From Bryoerythrophyllum caledonicum (Eukaryota > Streptophyta > Bryopsida > Pottiales > Pottiaceae): a DNA stretch of 64,000 nucleotides. The position numbers and the translations under genes are program-made. The DNA lies in NCBI GenBank assembly GCA_963971425.1, contig OZ020525.1, forward strand, positions 19,908,187 to 19,972,186, read 5' to 3'. Under the pieces are notes generated by a model, which worked only from the letters and a program-made list of their open reading frames with translations, ran no database searches and was not told where the DNA came from. Positions 1 to 12,261 of this stretch are shown piece after piece (the stretch's first letter is position 1; every line of letters begins with the position of its first letter).

Positions 1-3000
1 CAGTTGGCTATGAAGGGCAGGAAATCATCCACAGAAAACTGGTCCGACGAAAACCTGCAAACAATAATAAAATATTATACTTGAGTCTACCCAAATTTTC
101 AAAAAGATACTGTTCTTTTGATTTACAATGCTACTAAGTTATATGCTCACTCTTAGATCAATGGAAGCCTCTCAGCTAGAAATCTTATTAAATATGATAG
201 AGTTTAGTGGTCTCTGAACTCAAGTTAGAAATAGTTCTAGCGGCTTTTGAGAATGAATCTTAGCCGCCTTTTTCCTCTACAGATTCATTGAGAGCTATTT
301 AGGACTGACTTCTCTAAAATGAGAAAAGAGGAAAAAATTCACGGTATCTTTGCCTCACTATACAAACAACTCTAGATTGTTTAGATGAATCTTCACCTGT
401 TAAGAATGCGACCACGAGGATTGCGTTCAAAGAAAGTAATGGGAGCCGACATCACTTTCAGCAGCAGCGCATCGTGCATCTGATAAGCTGCTCGGAGTCC
501 TCCATAAGCATACGAAAATGCGCGCGCAAATGTGAAGAGCGAGTGAAGTCCGCCCAATGACAGCATCACTTTCTGTCAAACATTCAGAATGATCACTTGT
601 AAGGTGCAAATTAAACAACGCAATACTCCAAATAAAGAGGTCGTAACGAAATGCAGATGTACCGATTTTCGTGACAGTAGCATAAATTACAGGTGTATTC
701 TGTACAAGAAAGATTACTCTCAAGCAACTCAGCCCAGGTTCATAACCGTTCCTCACAATAATTTATTTGTTTAGTCACCCGAAGTTTGGATAAGATAATG
801 AAAAAAGAGTGATATCTTTTTTCATCAAACTCAGCTCTATATAGTTCTCAATAAAACTAAAAGAAGAGACAAGCGGCGAATTGATCTCAAGCAAACTCTT
901 TCTTCTTTCCCAAAGACAGTTAGAACTAATCTGACTACAATTTAGAGACCATCAAGCTCTTCCATTGACTTGATTGAAGAATTAGACCACCAAGCTATTT
1001 CATTGATCTGATAACTGTTCAGATAACTGTTTAGAGTACAGAGTATCAAAAGAACAACGGCATCTTGTCGAAACTTTGGGTGGCTTTACTATTATCTAGT
1101 CAACATTTGAGGAGGTGGTATCTTACAAGATAGAATGATGTTGAACGCGTTGGGTCGTCAACGTGATCGACCCAATAAGAGAGCCAGAGATCACCTCCAT
1201 TTTGTGTCCCTTGCATAAGTATAGTATTGATTAATACTATGACTATCACCCACCAACCTGTGAAGCCCAGATAAGTCCTGCAACCACGGAAAATCACAGT
1301 TATTTCTTCAAATGCTACCCCTAAATGGCGATAAGACAAAAGTATTCATGGTTACAACTCATTAAACCTCAAATTATTCATAAGAAACGAGTCAAATTAC
1401 ATACTAATGGAAAGACGAAAGTTTGGATGGGCATATGACGCTTCGAGTTTTAGTTTGGAGTGCCACTTCTATTTTTAGCTTCAGCACTTAGGGGGTCAAA
1501 AACTGAAATAAAATACAGAATCAGATAAATAAATGAGCACCTACCAATATACTGAGGCCTGCACACGGCCCACTTGCCGGCCTTCCTCCTCAATTAGTGG
1601 CTCTGGAGGCACAACCACAGAAATCTCTCCAGGCACAGTGGCATCAATCTTCCGATCCATGTCTGTGCATCTCTCGTCTACGAACAGATCGTCCTTCACA
1701 TCTTTGATAGGTCTGGCAGAAGACAGGGAAGAGCTTGACCCGTTCTGAGCATCTTCTATACCGTTGATTGTGCAGCCAACTAAACATTGCGGAACAAATG
1801 TTAAACAAAACTAGAAAATGTACACTGGATAGTGCCCGATACAAATTTCTTTGATATTTTACATTGTAGGAATATTTACTGTTATTGTTGAAGAATGTAA
1901 ATTTTTTATCAACTATTACTTCAAGAAATGTATTGTGATTGTAAAATCAGCAATCACTGATTTCTATATAGCTTCCAAATGTTTCTTAGAGCAACCTAAT
2001 GAAAGAGGCAAAGTAAAGGCACTATTTACGTGAAACTTATGGTTATGGTTACGGGTACTTGCAGTAAATGACCATTAAAAAAGGCAGCTTATCAGAATGA
2101 ATCCAACATGGTGACTTTCAACGCAGAATGTAAAAAAAATGAAGGGTACCTTTGAGGGCGTCACTGTCGGATAGTGACAGAAGTTGACTTTGAGAACTGG
2201 GTAATGTTCTCTTGTTCTCTGGCACTATAGTACTTAAACATGAGGATAATTGCAAATCAGAGGCCTTTCCACGGTACTTGACGCAACCATTTTCCAGAAA
2301 AATCACCAGATCTGCAACCTGAATTGCCTGAAAAAGGACTCAAACCTTTATATTATCACCCAAGTGCTCCATTTTTCACATGTCCCCATTGAGAAGATGT
2401 TATACTAAAGAACCAATTCAAAAGGTTTGTGACCCTTCTTAATATCACAATCATGAGGATATGCTTTGGATCTAGGTTTGGTGATATTATAGAAGGTGAC
2501 ATGGAAAAGGTTAAGAGTATAGTAGAGAATTAATATATGATCTCGAAAATAAAAAATCGAAATTCACTGACAGAGGCAAGATGACAAACCTCGGAATGAT
2601 AAGTGGACAGAATACATGTCTTTCCGCTCTTTCCCAGCCCAGCTATGGTGTTGTGTAGTAGCCAGTTTCCCACATGAGCGTCCACAGCGCTCAAGGGGTC
2701 ATCCAGGATATAAATGTCACGGTCCTGGTACAAAGCTCTGCCACATAAAAGTTAAGAAAGAAATTCAGAAACTAAGCACATTCAAGTCCCAAAGATCAAC
2801 CAAATCATCTTTGATATTAGTACCGAGCAAGAGCGAGGCGAGCCTTTTGACCACCGGAGAGGTTAGATCCTTGGTCAGCAATTTCAGCCATATCTCCTCC
2901 GTGCATGTTCTGGATGTCCTCTTGCAATGCGCAAGCTTTCACAACATCATGGTACCTGAACAAGATGGCTGGTTTAGGTCAGTTGTTATGATGCCTGAGG

Positions 3001-6000
3001 CTCTACACTAGACTTCATAACAGTACTGAGAAAAAAATGAAGAGTGCAGACATCAATCACCTCTCAGAATCATACGGAGAACCAAACAGGATGTTGTCAC
3101 GAACGGTCGCGGACTGAATCCATGGAGTCTGCACCATACAGTTTCATTAGTGTACAAACATATAGATTACAGAAGTATATTCAAAACTTTGATAAGTAAG
3201 CCTGGATACTTGCTTTGGGTCAATAAGAACGGAAACAGGAATCATTGCAACTCATGATATAGATTGACAAGTCACCATGAAAAAATAGATCGATTTGAGA
3301 GAAAATAGCAATGCAATGCTTGTCTAATATTAATCTGAATTTGGAGACTATTATTACCTGGGCTACGTAAGCTGCAGAGCCAGTCATGCGAGCTAAGCCT
3401 CTCACACAGCGCATTTCTCCCAGAATTGCGTCCAACAACGATGACTTTCCAGCTCCGACCTGTGAGTCGTCAAACTTCTACTTAATTAAACACTAGTGAT
3501 CTTTCCATTCGCATAACTGAGCCTGTATCACGATTAGAAATTATCGGTTATCATGGCATACCTGGGATTTTAATAGGTCATTTTTTCTAGCCAAAGACAC
3601 TCAAAGTGTCCATGACAGCCTTTTGACTACTCTTTCCTCACTCAAATTAGTTATCAGATAGAAGAGCTTGGTGGTCTCTAAACTCAAGTCAAAGTAGTTT
3701 GAGCCGCCCTTGAAAGAGTCTCAACCACAAATATTAAAGAACTATTTATGGCTGATTATAATGGAAAAAGAGGGGGGGTATCATATTGAAACTTTGGGTG
3801 ACTTAACAAATAACTATACCAAATAAATTGAAATAAAGGCAGGAAGGACTTCACCTTTCCAAGGATGACAACCAATGAACCTTCTGGAATAGATAACGAA
3901 ACATCACTCAGTGTGATGGACGCATCATTCTCGCAAGACCATGTAAAATCAGCGTTTTGAAGCGTAATGGCGTTCTCATCTGGATGATCACAACAGTAAG
4001 TACTGTTGTTCGAAGTGGAAGAAATGATGTTTGCCTCATCTAGAGTTCCAAAAACCCTGCTCGTCCAACTGGATTCAGTTTCAGGGCAACACAGGTATCG
4101 ACAAAGTCGTCGCAGAGAGACTTGAGCCTGTAATTAAAAAGCAAAAGAGATTAACAGCTTCCACCAAAGAGTGGTTTGGAAAATCAAAGTTATTTGTAAA
4201 GTGAGGCAAAGATACCAAGAGTTTTTAACCTATTTTCTGGTTTTTAAATATCATAATCAGCTCTAAATATCTACAATCAGCTCAAGAGAAGAAAGGCTGC
4301 TAAAATTCATGGTATAACATGACCTCTCCTTCTTCACTCTCAAAGGCAGCTACAGCTACTTTTAACTTGAGTTTAGAGACCAACAAACTCTTCCGTATCT
4401 GATAACTATTTAACTATTTCAGAGTGAAGAAAGAATAATATTGTATATCCGAAGAGGGGTATCTTATTCATAAGTCATTGGGTGACTTTGCAAATAACTC
4501 AATCATATGTAAAAAGTACTCAATGAAAGGTCTGTTACGATAATTCCTCACCATTTCAAATTTTTTGAATGGCAAGTTCAACTGTAAACACACCCAATTA
4601 TCAAGTTCCTCTACAACACCTCTAGAAATGGGCAGGAAAGAGTTGGGTGGTGGTACCTCAATGATACTGTTGATGACCCATGGGAAGCTCATGAACGGAC
4701 CCGTGAGAATGTCAAAGAGAGAAAGGCTTGTGAAAACCTGTTCATTGATAATAAAATTGATTCAGAGCTCATGGACAAAGTTACAATGCACTAGAATAGA
4801 AATGACGTGATAACAAACATAAAATAACAGAAAAGTATCCATGAGCATCGTACCGTTGCTGCGTCTAGTGTGTGTCCAGTCGCCACAAAAAGACCGAACG
4901 TAAAGATGGAAAAAAGCACCGGCGTTACTTCCCAGAAGTAGACACATAATGCATCCAAATATTTCTTGATCTGGAGCCATTTCACATGACAGGCTATAAG
5001 GTCAAGAATTACAGAACCTAAAAGAAAATAAGGAAGTCAAAGATACCGAGAGTTTCGACCTCTTTCATTTTCATAATTTTTAATATCAACACTAAATAGC
5101 TCTTAGTATCTATTATCAGCTCAAAGAGGGGAAAAGGCGGCTAAGATTCATGGTACAACATGACCTCTCCTTCCTTCTCAAAGACGGCTAAAACTACTAA
5201 CTTGAGTTTAGAAAAAATCAAGCTCTTCCATTGACGTAATTGAAGAATTATAGTTGAGACTATTCCATGACTAGAGGTTAAGAGTGAGGAAAGTGTAGTA
5301 TTATAAATCAAAAGAGGGGTATCTTATTGAAACTTTGGGTGACTTTACGAATAACTCAATCATGAAAAGAGATGTATCAATGGTTATAACATTTTATCAT
5401 ACATACAGATAATTGTTTGAGCTCCCGAGTTCGTGTCTCCATGATTCGACCAGCAAAAATGCGCTCCCACGTATACATCTTGACGGTGCGAATGCACGTC
5501 AAAAGTTCGCCCATCATCCTGACCCTGCACAATCTCTATTATCTATGAATAGATTCAATGAGAAAGGAATATACACTACCGTACTGTGTATGAATATGAC
5601 CAACTTAAGGGGTTATAGCAAGTTACTATACCTTTCATCTTTCTCCTTCATCATTTTCTCACTTGACGTCGCAATTTTCAAAGCAATGATGCCGTTCACT
5701 GGAAAAGACGATTGCAGAACAGATTCCACAAAACTTTAGGCAACAAAGAACTTCCGATTCCACAATAAATTTTTTTTGTTCAATATGAAAGTTATTTGTA
5801 AGGGAAAGTGTTGGCAAAGATACCGTGACATTTGACACAAATAATATTAAATAGCTCTAAATCAACTCAAAGAGGAAAAAGGCGGCAAAGATTCATGGTA
5901 CAACCTGACCTCCACTTCAAACTTAAATGTATGACTTCAAAGGCAGCTAAAACTACTTCGAACTTGAGTTCAGAGGCCACCGAGCTCTTTGACATCTAGT

Positions 6001-8408
6001 ACCTATCAAGAGCGAGGGAAGAGAAGTGTATTATAAATTGAAAGACCGTTATCCTATTGAAATAACTAATAAAAAAGATTGAGTATATAAGCCTATCCTA
6101 AAATATGAGGTAGAGAAACTGTTGTTTGTGATGGCTTGGCAATTTCTCACCAGGAATGAGGAGGATGATAACTGCAAGACCCGCCAGAAACGCAAACTTA
6201 ACTTGGATGTAGAGCATCCCCAGAGCCACAGCTATCTGCAATGGTAGGCTGATAACATAACCACTTGGTCGTTGAGATAATTTCTCTACTATCAATGGCT
6301 ACATTAAACAAAGACAGTGTCGAAAACAAATGTAAAAACGGGATAGAAGATAAAACAAAGACCAGTACAGAAATACACTTTGGAGATGAAAGTGGTGATA
6401 ATTACCTCCAAAGGTCGTGCGCACTAATGCAAAACTGAATCACCCGACTTGCATCAACAGACATGAAGGTCTGAATTTCTCCGCTTGAGAATGAGCTTTT
6501 CTCGGATAAGCTCAGACACAGAGACTGCCATCACCCACCATCAAGTCTCTCTACGGGAAAAAAAATAACAGAAATAGTAATAACAAGACAAATGATGCTT
6601 AACAGCCAAGGAAAACTAACTGAGAAGAAAGTATTTGTACACTAGACACCTCAAAAGATAAATTCTGAATTCCACAAACAACGAAGATTTGGAGACGCCA
6701 TCCATCTTGAAGTGCACTGATATGAATAATTAATAAGAGGTATCATAGCTCAGGGTTACCTTGCAGTAAACCATGGAAGTTAGACTTGAATTGAGCTGCA
6801 TGGTCAACTTCGACATGCGATACTCGTACTGCGTGTCCAGCACCGTCCTGTTTCAGATTGTAATGGTTAATGATGTTTAAATGCAGCAATCAATAATCAC
6901 CAATGAGAAAACCTGATGTGTTTATACCTGAAAGCAGACACCACTCCAAACGCAATTGCACAGGTATAGCCCCACTGCGCTCCAACTTCAGGCCCTGTGG
7001 AAGAATGTAGGTCAGTTACTTCCATTTTGAATCAGCTCTAAATAGTTATCAATCAATCTAAAATAACTCTAATACTCTTTCTTCGCTCTCAAAGACGGCT
7101 AAAACTACTTCAACTTGAGTTTAGTGATAACCAAGCTCTTCCATGGACTTGATTGAAGGATGAGACCACCAAGCTCGTCTATTGATCTAGAGTGAGGAAA
7201 AACTAGTGAAATAAATTAAAAGAGGAGGTATCTGCTTCAAACTTTGGGTGACTCTACAAATAACTCTATTTATCACGTCATAAAATCTGTCACTAAGCGA
7301 ACCTGATTGCAGGAACTTCAGAATCTGGTTCAGGAGAAGGGGACCCGAGAAATTCAGCATGACATTGACAAACTGCAAAAAGCACAGATCAGAGTGCCAC
7401 ATATCAATTAGCAGGAAGGAAAATAAGGTCTAAATTAACGCCTAGCTAATCCAAAAACCAGCTAAAAGAAGAGAAAGGTGGCTAGATATCATGCACCCTC
7501 TTTCTTCACTCTCAAAGACGGCTACAACTATTAAACTTGACTTGAGCTTAGAGACCACCAAGCCCTTCAACCATTTAGAAAGAAGAGTAATAAATCAAAA
7601 GAGGAGTTATCTTATTGAAACTTTACCTTGAAGAGACCAAGGAATATGTACATTCGCCCATAAGCACAGAAAATGGCCCGAGGAAGCGACGGATTGCCTC
7701 TGTTGCGACGACACTCTTGCTCCCAGCACCTCCACAACCTTCCACAGCAGAGCTTGGGCGCCAATTCAGGCGGCACAGCCAGCAAGTCCCTTTGCTCAAG
7801 CTGCCTCTCCACACCTGTTTTCAACAGCGGATTCACCCACGAGAATGTCACAGCGCTCCACAAGGAACGCCTTCTCTCCTCATGATTCTGCAGCCACATC
7901 AAAAAGAAATCAATCAGAAAATAAAGTACCATGAGTATTCACCTCTTTCCATTAAAAACCATCCCGAAATAGCTCTAAATATCAGGTCAAAGAGGAAAAA
8001 AGTGGATAAAACAACTTGACAGGGATTAAACATATTAAAAAAAAAGCTAGGGATGATCTTGACCTCATCCGCCTCAATGTGAAACCATTCTCATACACTT
8101 AATACCATATTGAGAAATCCTCATACAACATTTCCTCATGTTGAAAATCATACAACAGCCAAAATCAGACACACCGACGGTTTAAATTCAAAGAGTTAGG
8201 ATTTGACACTGACCTCATCCGCCTCAATTCGAGATTCATGAAGCAGAGGCTCGTTTTCTCTGAACTCCATCTTCGCCATGGAACTCTCACTCGAGCTACA
8301 CAGAACAGGGCAGAAACCGTAATGTGAACCCTAATTAGAAGAAAGAAATCTCAAATTCAGAGTGCTATACCTGTCTCCTTCCATCTTCCGGCTGTCAAGT
8401 TCTACCAT
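1..8408 (-). CDS. ABCC13: ABC transporter subfamily C (ABCC13/ABCC10 type), 5' and middle part, 22 exons, runs off left edge
   Basis: A membrane ATP-driven exporter of the MRP/ABCC family; substrate unknown. I joined GT-AG exons in consistent phase, in transcript order: 8408-8371, 8295-8214, 7887-7627, 7372-7303, 6994-6928, 6847-6760, 6524-6406, 6248-6151, 5698-5632, 5524-5407, 4970-4854, 4737-4657, 4127-3855, 3459-3358, 3128-3061, 2955-2824, 2737-2590, 2327-2150, 1755-1545, 1277-1127, 572-397, 54-1. This gives about 899 codons with no stop. The ATG at 8408 has an in-frame TAA just upstream. There is no TMD0; the protein starts about 40 residues before the first conserved block ([20 protein letters not shown]). 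TMD1 includes [14 protein letters not shown] and [16 protein letters not shown]1 has Walker A (GKVGAGKSS, across the 3855/3459 junction), signature [13 protein letters not shown] (exon 2955-2824) and Walker [17 protein letters not shown] (exon 2737-2590). TMD2 begins at [19 protein letters not shown]. The rest of TMD2 and NBD2 lie outside the window. Oddity: the H-loop reads STYH where relatives have TH. The gene looks intact; family confidence is high, orthology to Arabidopsis ABCC13 moderate. Confidence 0.93.
82..371 (-). repeat. Intron MITE family M1, copy 1 (inverse orientation)
   Basis: This lies between ABCC exons 54-1 and 572-397. It begins with a sequence complementary to the end of the other copies (CTACCCAAATTTTC) and ends with CACGGTATCTTTGCCTCACT, complementary to their start. 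The middle contains TGGTCTCTGAACTCAAGT, shared by all copies. Confidence 0.7.
762..1098 (+). repeat. Intron MITE family M1, copy 2
   Basis: This lies between exons 572-397 and 1277-1127. The left end reads AGTCACCCGAAGTTTGGAT and the right end GAAACTTTGGGTGGCTTTAC, an imperfect terminal inverted repeat of about 35 bp. The interior has the family words GACCATCAAGCTCTTCCATT and CTCAGCTCTATATAGTTC. Confidence 0.72.
3575..3814. repeat. Intron MITE family M1, copy 3 (rearranged interior)
   Basis: This lies between exons 3459-3358 and 4127-3855. It ends in the family terminus GAAACTTTGGGTGACTTAAC, but the interior block AGCTTGGTGGTCTCTAAACT is inverted relative to that end. The copy therefore combines two orientations. 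Confidence 0.65.
4189..4498 (+). repeat. Intron MITE family M1, copy 4, near complete
   Basis: The left end GTTATTTGTAAAGTGAGGCA and right end TGGGTGACTTTGCAAATAAC form a TIR. The interior holds TTGAGTTTAGAGACCAACAA and CTCTCAAAGGCAGCTA. It lies in the intron between exons 4127-3855 and 4737-4657. No convincing target duplication was seen by eye. Confidence 0.78.
5025..5355 (+). repeat. Intron MITE family M1, copy 5
   Basis: It lies between exons 4970-4854 and 5524-5407. It starts near AAGTCAAAGATACCGAGAG and ends GAAACTTTGGGTGACTTTAC. The interior words GGCGGCTAAGATTCATGGTA and CTCAAAGACGGCTAAAACTA are shared with copies 4, 6 and 7. Confidence 0.75.
5791..6066 (+). repeat. Intron MITE family M1, copy 6
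   Basis: It lies between exons 5698-5632 and 6248-6151. The left end is GTTATTTGTAAGGGAAAGTG and the right end ATCCTATTGAAATAAC, where the GGGTGAC part of the terminus is lost. The interior shares GGCGGCAAAGATTCATGGTA. Confidence 0.72.
7020..7264 (+). repeat. Intron MITE family M1, copy 7
   Basis: It lies between exons 6994-6928 and 7372-7303. It ends CAAACTTTGGGTGACTCTAC followed by AAATAAC. The interior includes CTCAAAGACGGCTAAAACTA and CCAAGCTCTTCCATGGACTT. The left terminus is eroded. Confidence 0.7.
7450..7626 (+). repeat. Intron MITE family M1, copy 8, abutting a splice donor
   Basis: It lies between exons 7372-7303 and 7887-7627. Its right end (TTATCTTATTGAAACTTTAC) touches the exon end at 7627. 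Read on the gene strand, the intron begins GTAAAGTTTCAATAAGATA, which is the family terminus. A shorter remnant of the same family is visible near 7970-8030. Confidence 0.68.
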
Positions 8409-9019
8409 TTCCAGCAGCAATTAAATGAAGCAGGCACAAGTTTAACCTCAGAATATCATCAGATTCTCAAACGGGGACCATTCTCCACCAATCGGCATCG
8501 TCGTGAACCGACACAAAGCACTGATCAAGTCATTAACTCTAACTAGGGTTTAAGAAGACATAGACAGGGCGATTTACCTTCAAATCAACTCAACTGAATG
8601 CCATGATCTCCAAACATACTCATGATGTGGAAACAGGACAACTGAGTGCGCACTGAGGGAGGTTCACAACATCGGAAAGTGGAGGTGGAATGATCATGAG
8701 TTTCGGAAATAAATGTGCTTGATTGATGCCGTTTTTGGAATACGTCAACAACTTTGCCGTGAGCTTCGTCAATAAATGTGTGCAGTTCGAGGTGCTTGAT
8801 TGATGCCGTTTGTGGAATTTGTCAACAACTTTGCCTTGAGCTTCGTCGTGATTTTCGTCGTGAGTCTCGTCGTGAGTTTTGTTGGGTGTGGTCCTATGAC
8901 CGAGATCTGGGACCCGGCTCTGTGACCGTGGCGTCCACTATGCAGCGCTTTAACTTCTTTTATGTCACCTTCTATGATACTACAAAACTTTGCATACGAG
9001 GGATCTCAAAATTGTGATG
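8409..9019. other. 5' flank of the ABC transporter gene
   Basis: No gene is recognised here. The stretch holds the presumed leader and promoter of the minus-strand transporter and the 77-bp tandem duplication. I could not single out a convincing TATA box. Confidence 0.5.
8715..8850. repeat. 77-bp tandem duplication
   Basis: GTGCTTGATTGATGCCGTTT at 8715 recurs at 8792. Each is followed by GTCAACAACTTTGCC and a GAGCTTCGTC run, giving a period of 77 bp. After the second copy a short CGTCGTGA(G/T)T repetition continues to about 8880. Confidence 0.85.
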
Positions 9020-9300
9020 TTAACCCTTTAACGCCTAAGTGGACCGTGAGAGCCTGGAAGAATCTCTGAGTGTATTGGATTAGGTAGAACATCATCTACA
9101 TATTAGGTACATTTTAGCATGACTACACTTCACGGAAATTATTATAGTTTGCTAATGCATGCATGGATTGGGGATTGGAGAAATCTGATGGAAAGCAATC
9201 GAGGAGCTCGAAATGCATTCGGAGGACATATGGAAAGAGTTAAAAAAGAAAAAGCACTGAAATCAACCCCGCTAGGGCCTCATGGGTGTTAAAGGGTTAA
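9020..9300. mobile_element. Small TTAA-flanked (piggyBac-like) MITE
   Basis: The left end reads TTAA-CCCTTTAACGCC. The right end, read inward, reads TTAA-CCCTTTAACACC. The TTAA at 9020-9023 and 9297-9300 would be the target duplication, leaving a 273-bp element. TTAA duplications with CCCTTT or CCCT termini are the hallmark of the piggyBac superfamily. There is no coding capacity. Confidence 0.72.
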
Positions 9301-10185
9301 GGTGAGTCAGACACATTCCAAATTTAGTTCATAATTTTCTTTCTCTATTATAAGATCTTTGTTGTTAGGGACATGTGATAGTGGAGTCCTTCAATCTTGA
9401 GTGAGTGATTTTTTTGCAGCATTAAAAACTTACATTAATTTGGAATTAGATCAAGGTGTGAAAGTGCACACTATTTATGATATTAAAGTATATAGCAGTT
9501 GACAATCACAATTGGTTTGAGTGAAAATCCATAGTGATTGCGTTAAATTTGGTTCTAATATTGAATATAATGAATATTAAATATATTGAATAAAAGTAGC
9601 ATTTATCCTTATTGTCAAACATACTTATAATGACTCCTAAGTGGCTCAATCTATGGGATATGAATGCATTAAAAACCTTTATTAATTTGTGTAAAATAAA
9701 CCAAGCTTAGATATTGAAATGAGAAAAATAGTGAAATAGGAAGTGAGATCATGGATGGGAGTTTGAGGTTGTTTGTTGTAATGGATATGTTTCATTGCAA
9801 AAGAGTCATGAGTTTATCAATTTATGATACACTACTGAAATTGAGGCGTTTTATTACTGCGGATTTGCCTCTTTGTATAGTCATTTATGACCCATATGAT
9901 TGCAAAATTACTATATTACAAATATCAAGCACAGTGACTATGGAAGAGTAGTAGGTAATTGTCATTTTTTGTTTCTCATGCGAGATTGTTATATGTTCAT
10001 TGTTTATTAATGTGATATTCCATCGTATGTATGTGGTTGTTGATGCGGAAAGAGTGCCTACATGGATTCCATGTAAGTTTGTTGACGTGGCCATAGTGGT
10101 TACGTTGATTCCATGATGATTTGAAAACTTTAATATATGTATTGCCCACATACATTGATGCGGTAGTTCTTCATTAGCTTTAATA
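9301..10185. other. AT-rich spacer
   Basis: Only short ORFs are present, with no family resemblance. I see no RNA gene or clear repeat structure. Confidence 0.5.
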
Positions 10186-10862
10186 AGAGATTAACAGTAA
10201 TTTGACAAAAAAATTGAGAGTATTTTCGCAATAATTGGATAGTGTTTTCATAATAATAATAAATACATGTGAAATAGTCATTAAACAATAATTAGACAAT
10301 AATTAGACAATAATTTGATTGTATTTAGATAATGATTAGGCAGTAACTTTATAGTAGTTAAAAAATAATTCATAATAGTAATTACATACTTAGTAGATAA
10401 TTATTGAAAAATAAAATTACAGTAACTAGGCACTAATTTGGCACTTATTTGACAATAACTTAACAATCATTACGTAGTAATTAGGGAGTTAATGGATAGT
10501 AATTAGGCAATGAATAAATAGTAATTAGGCATTAAATTGACACTAATTAGATAGTAGTTAGACAATAAGTTTATAGTAATTCAACAATAATTTAATAGTC
10601 ATTACATAGTATTCATACAGGGATTACAAATCAATTAGGCAGTAAATTGACAATAATAATAGAGCAACTTTATAGTAGTTTGCCAATAATTTAATAATAA
10701 TATAGTGATTCAACAATAATTAGGCAATAAATTGATAGTAATTTGACAATACTTCAATAATAACTTGACAATAATTTATTGATAACTGGACAATGATTAG
10801 ACAATGATTAGACAATGATTAGACAATGATTATACAATGATTATACAATGATTATACAATGA
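10186..10862. repeat. Degenerate ATTAGACAATA minisatellite
   Basis: About 680 bp is built from diverged short units such as AATTAGACAAT, AATTTGACAAT and AATTCAACAAT. It becomes regular at 10,790-10,862, where GACAATGATTA-type 11-mers repeat head to tail. Confidence 0.85.
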
Positions 10863-12261
10863 CACTTCATGGTATTTCTGATTTCATCTTGAAAGAATTA
10901 AAATAATAATAGTAAATATGAAATGAAAACAATAATAAATACTCTAGTTTTATTTATTTTTAATTATAAGATATCAAATTAAAAAAATTAAAAACTATTT
11001 AAAACCATTACAGTATGAATGAATTCAAATTACACAAGGAATTTTTTTTTAATTATATTTCTGTAACTTTTTAACAACAATTTCCTTGACTCCAAGAATT
11101 TTTCAATCAACATTCTCACTTTTATTTTCTATAACCACATTCTCAATCTTTCACAATAAAATTTGACTAATCCGATTAGTAGTGTTAATTCTAATAAATC
11201 TTGAAGCAATTTCAGATGGAAAAGTGGCGTGGAAGCCAATATTTGCATGCTAGATGATTTCTATCACTCCCTCACAAGCTCAAAAATCTACAAAACACTT
11301 GTATGAAAGTACTATAAATTCACAATCAATAAATGCAAAACAATTCATTGCATCAATTCATCTTTTAATATTTTTAAACACAAACGCTTAAATATTATAA
11401 TTATAATCTTGATGAACTTCATCAATTAAAATCATGGACTGCATATTTTAAATTACTGGAAAAATCCTCGGGAGCTTAATGTGGATTATTAAGCTTTGTT
11501 TGTCATAAATCAAGGTTATTTGCATCCACCGTATTTGATTTTCTAATTAATTTTCTTCTGTATATTTTATGAAAGAATGAAATATGTCATTTTTAATGTA
11601 ACATTTTTTAATTAGGTCAGCCGTAAAGTGTTTCATTTTTTACAAACAAATAGTACACTAATTAACATGCAATTAAACAATTATGCACGTATCCAAGTGC
11701 ACTAGTTGCTGGTAGAAAGCCGCAAGTTATTTGCTCATAACTTCAAAAAAAACAAAATTTGGCAAGAGTTTACTAGTATGTTTTTTGTCACAAAATTTTG
11801 GTGTTTGACTTGTCAAACATTGGCATCTTCATGTTCATATAAGTGATATATTTTTTCCATTTTCTACCTTTTTTAAGAAAATATATGATTTCGAATCTAG
11901 TTTGCAAATCCTGCTACAAAATTATAATCATGTGTCTAAAGAGATTATAAATGTGTTTTGAGTTATTATAGGATTTTAGAGTACTACACTACAAATACAA
12001 TGTGTAAGAGATACAAAAATATATATGAAATTTCCTAAGATAGTGTAAAGTACCTCACTATATTTAATATGCAAAACATACATAATCAAGCAATTCCACA
12101 CTAATGCTGAGAGATTCTAAAATCAAACATATCATATAGACCACCCAATATATAAATGTATACCACCCACCAAACGATAAACACATCTTAAACTGCATTA
12201 TACTAACATATTTGCCACCTAAACTGCGTGCATGCTTTACTATAGTATATAGCTCCAAGGT
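10863..12261. other. AT-rich spacer
   Basis: Very AT-rich sequence with homopolymer runs and no credible ORF. Nothing else is recognised. Confidence 0.5.

Noticed and set aside
10790..10862. CRISPR-like array
   Set aside because: Units are contiguous 11-mers without spacers; it is a plant-genome minisatellite.
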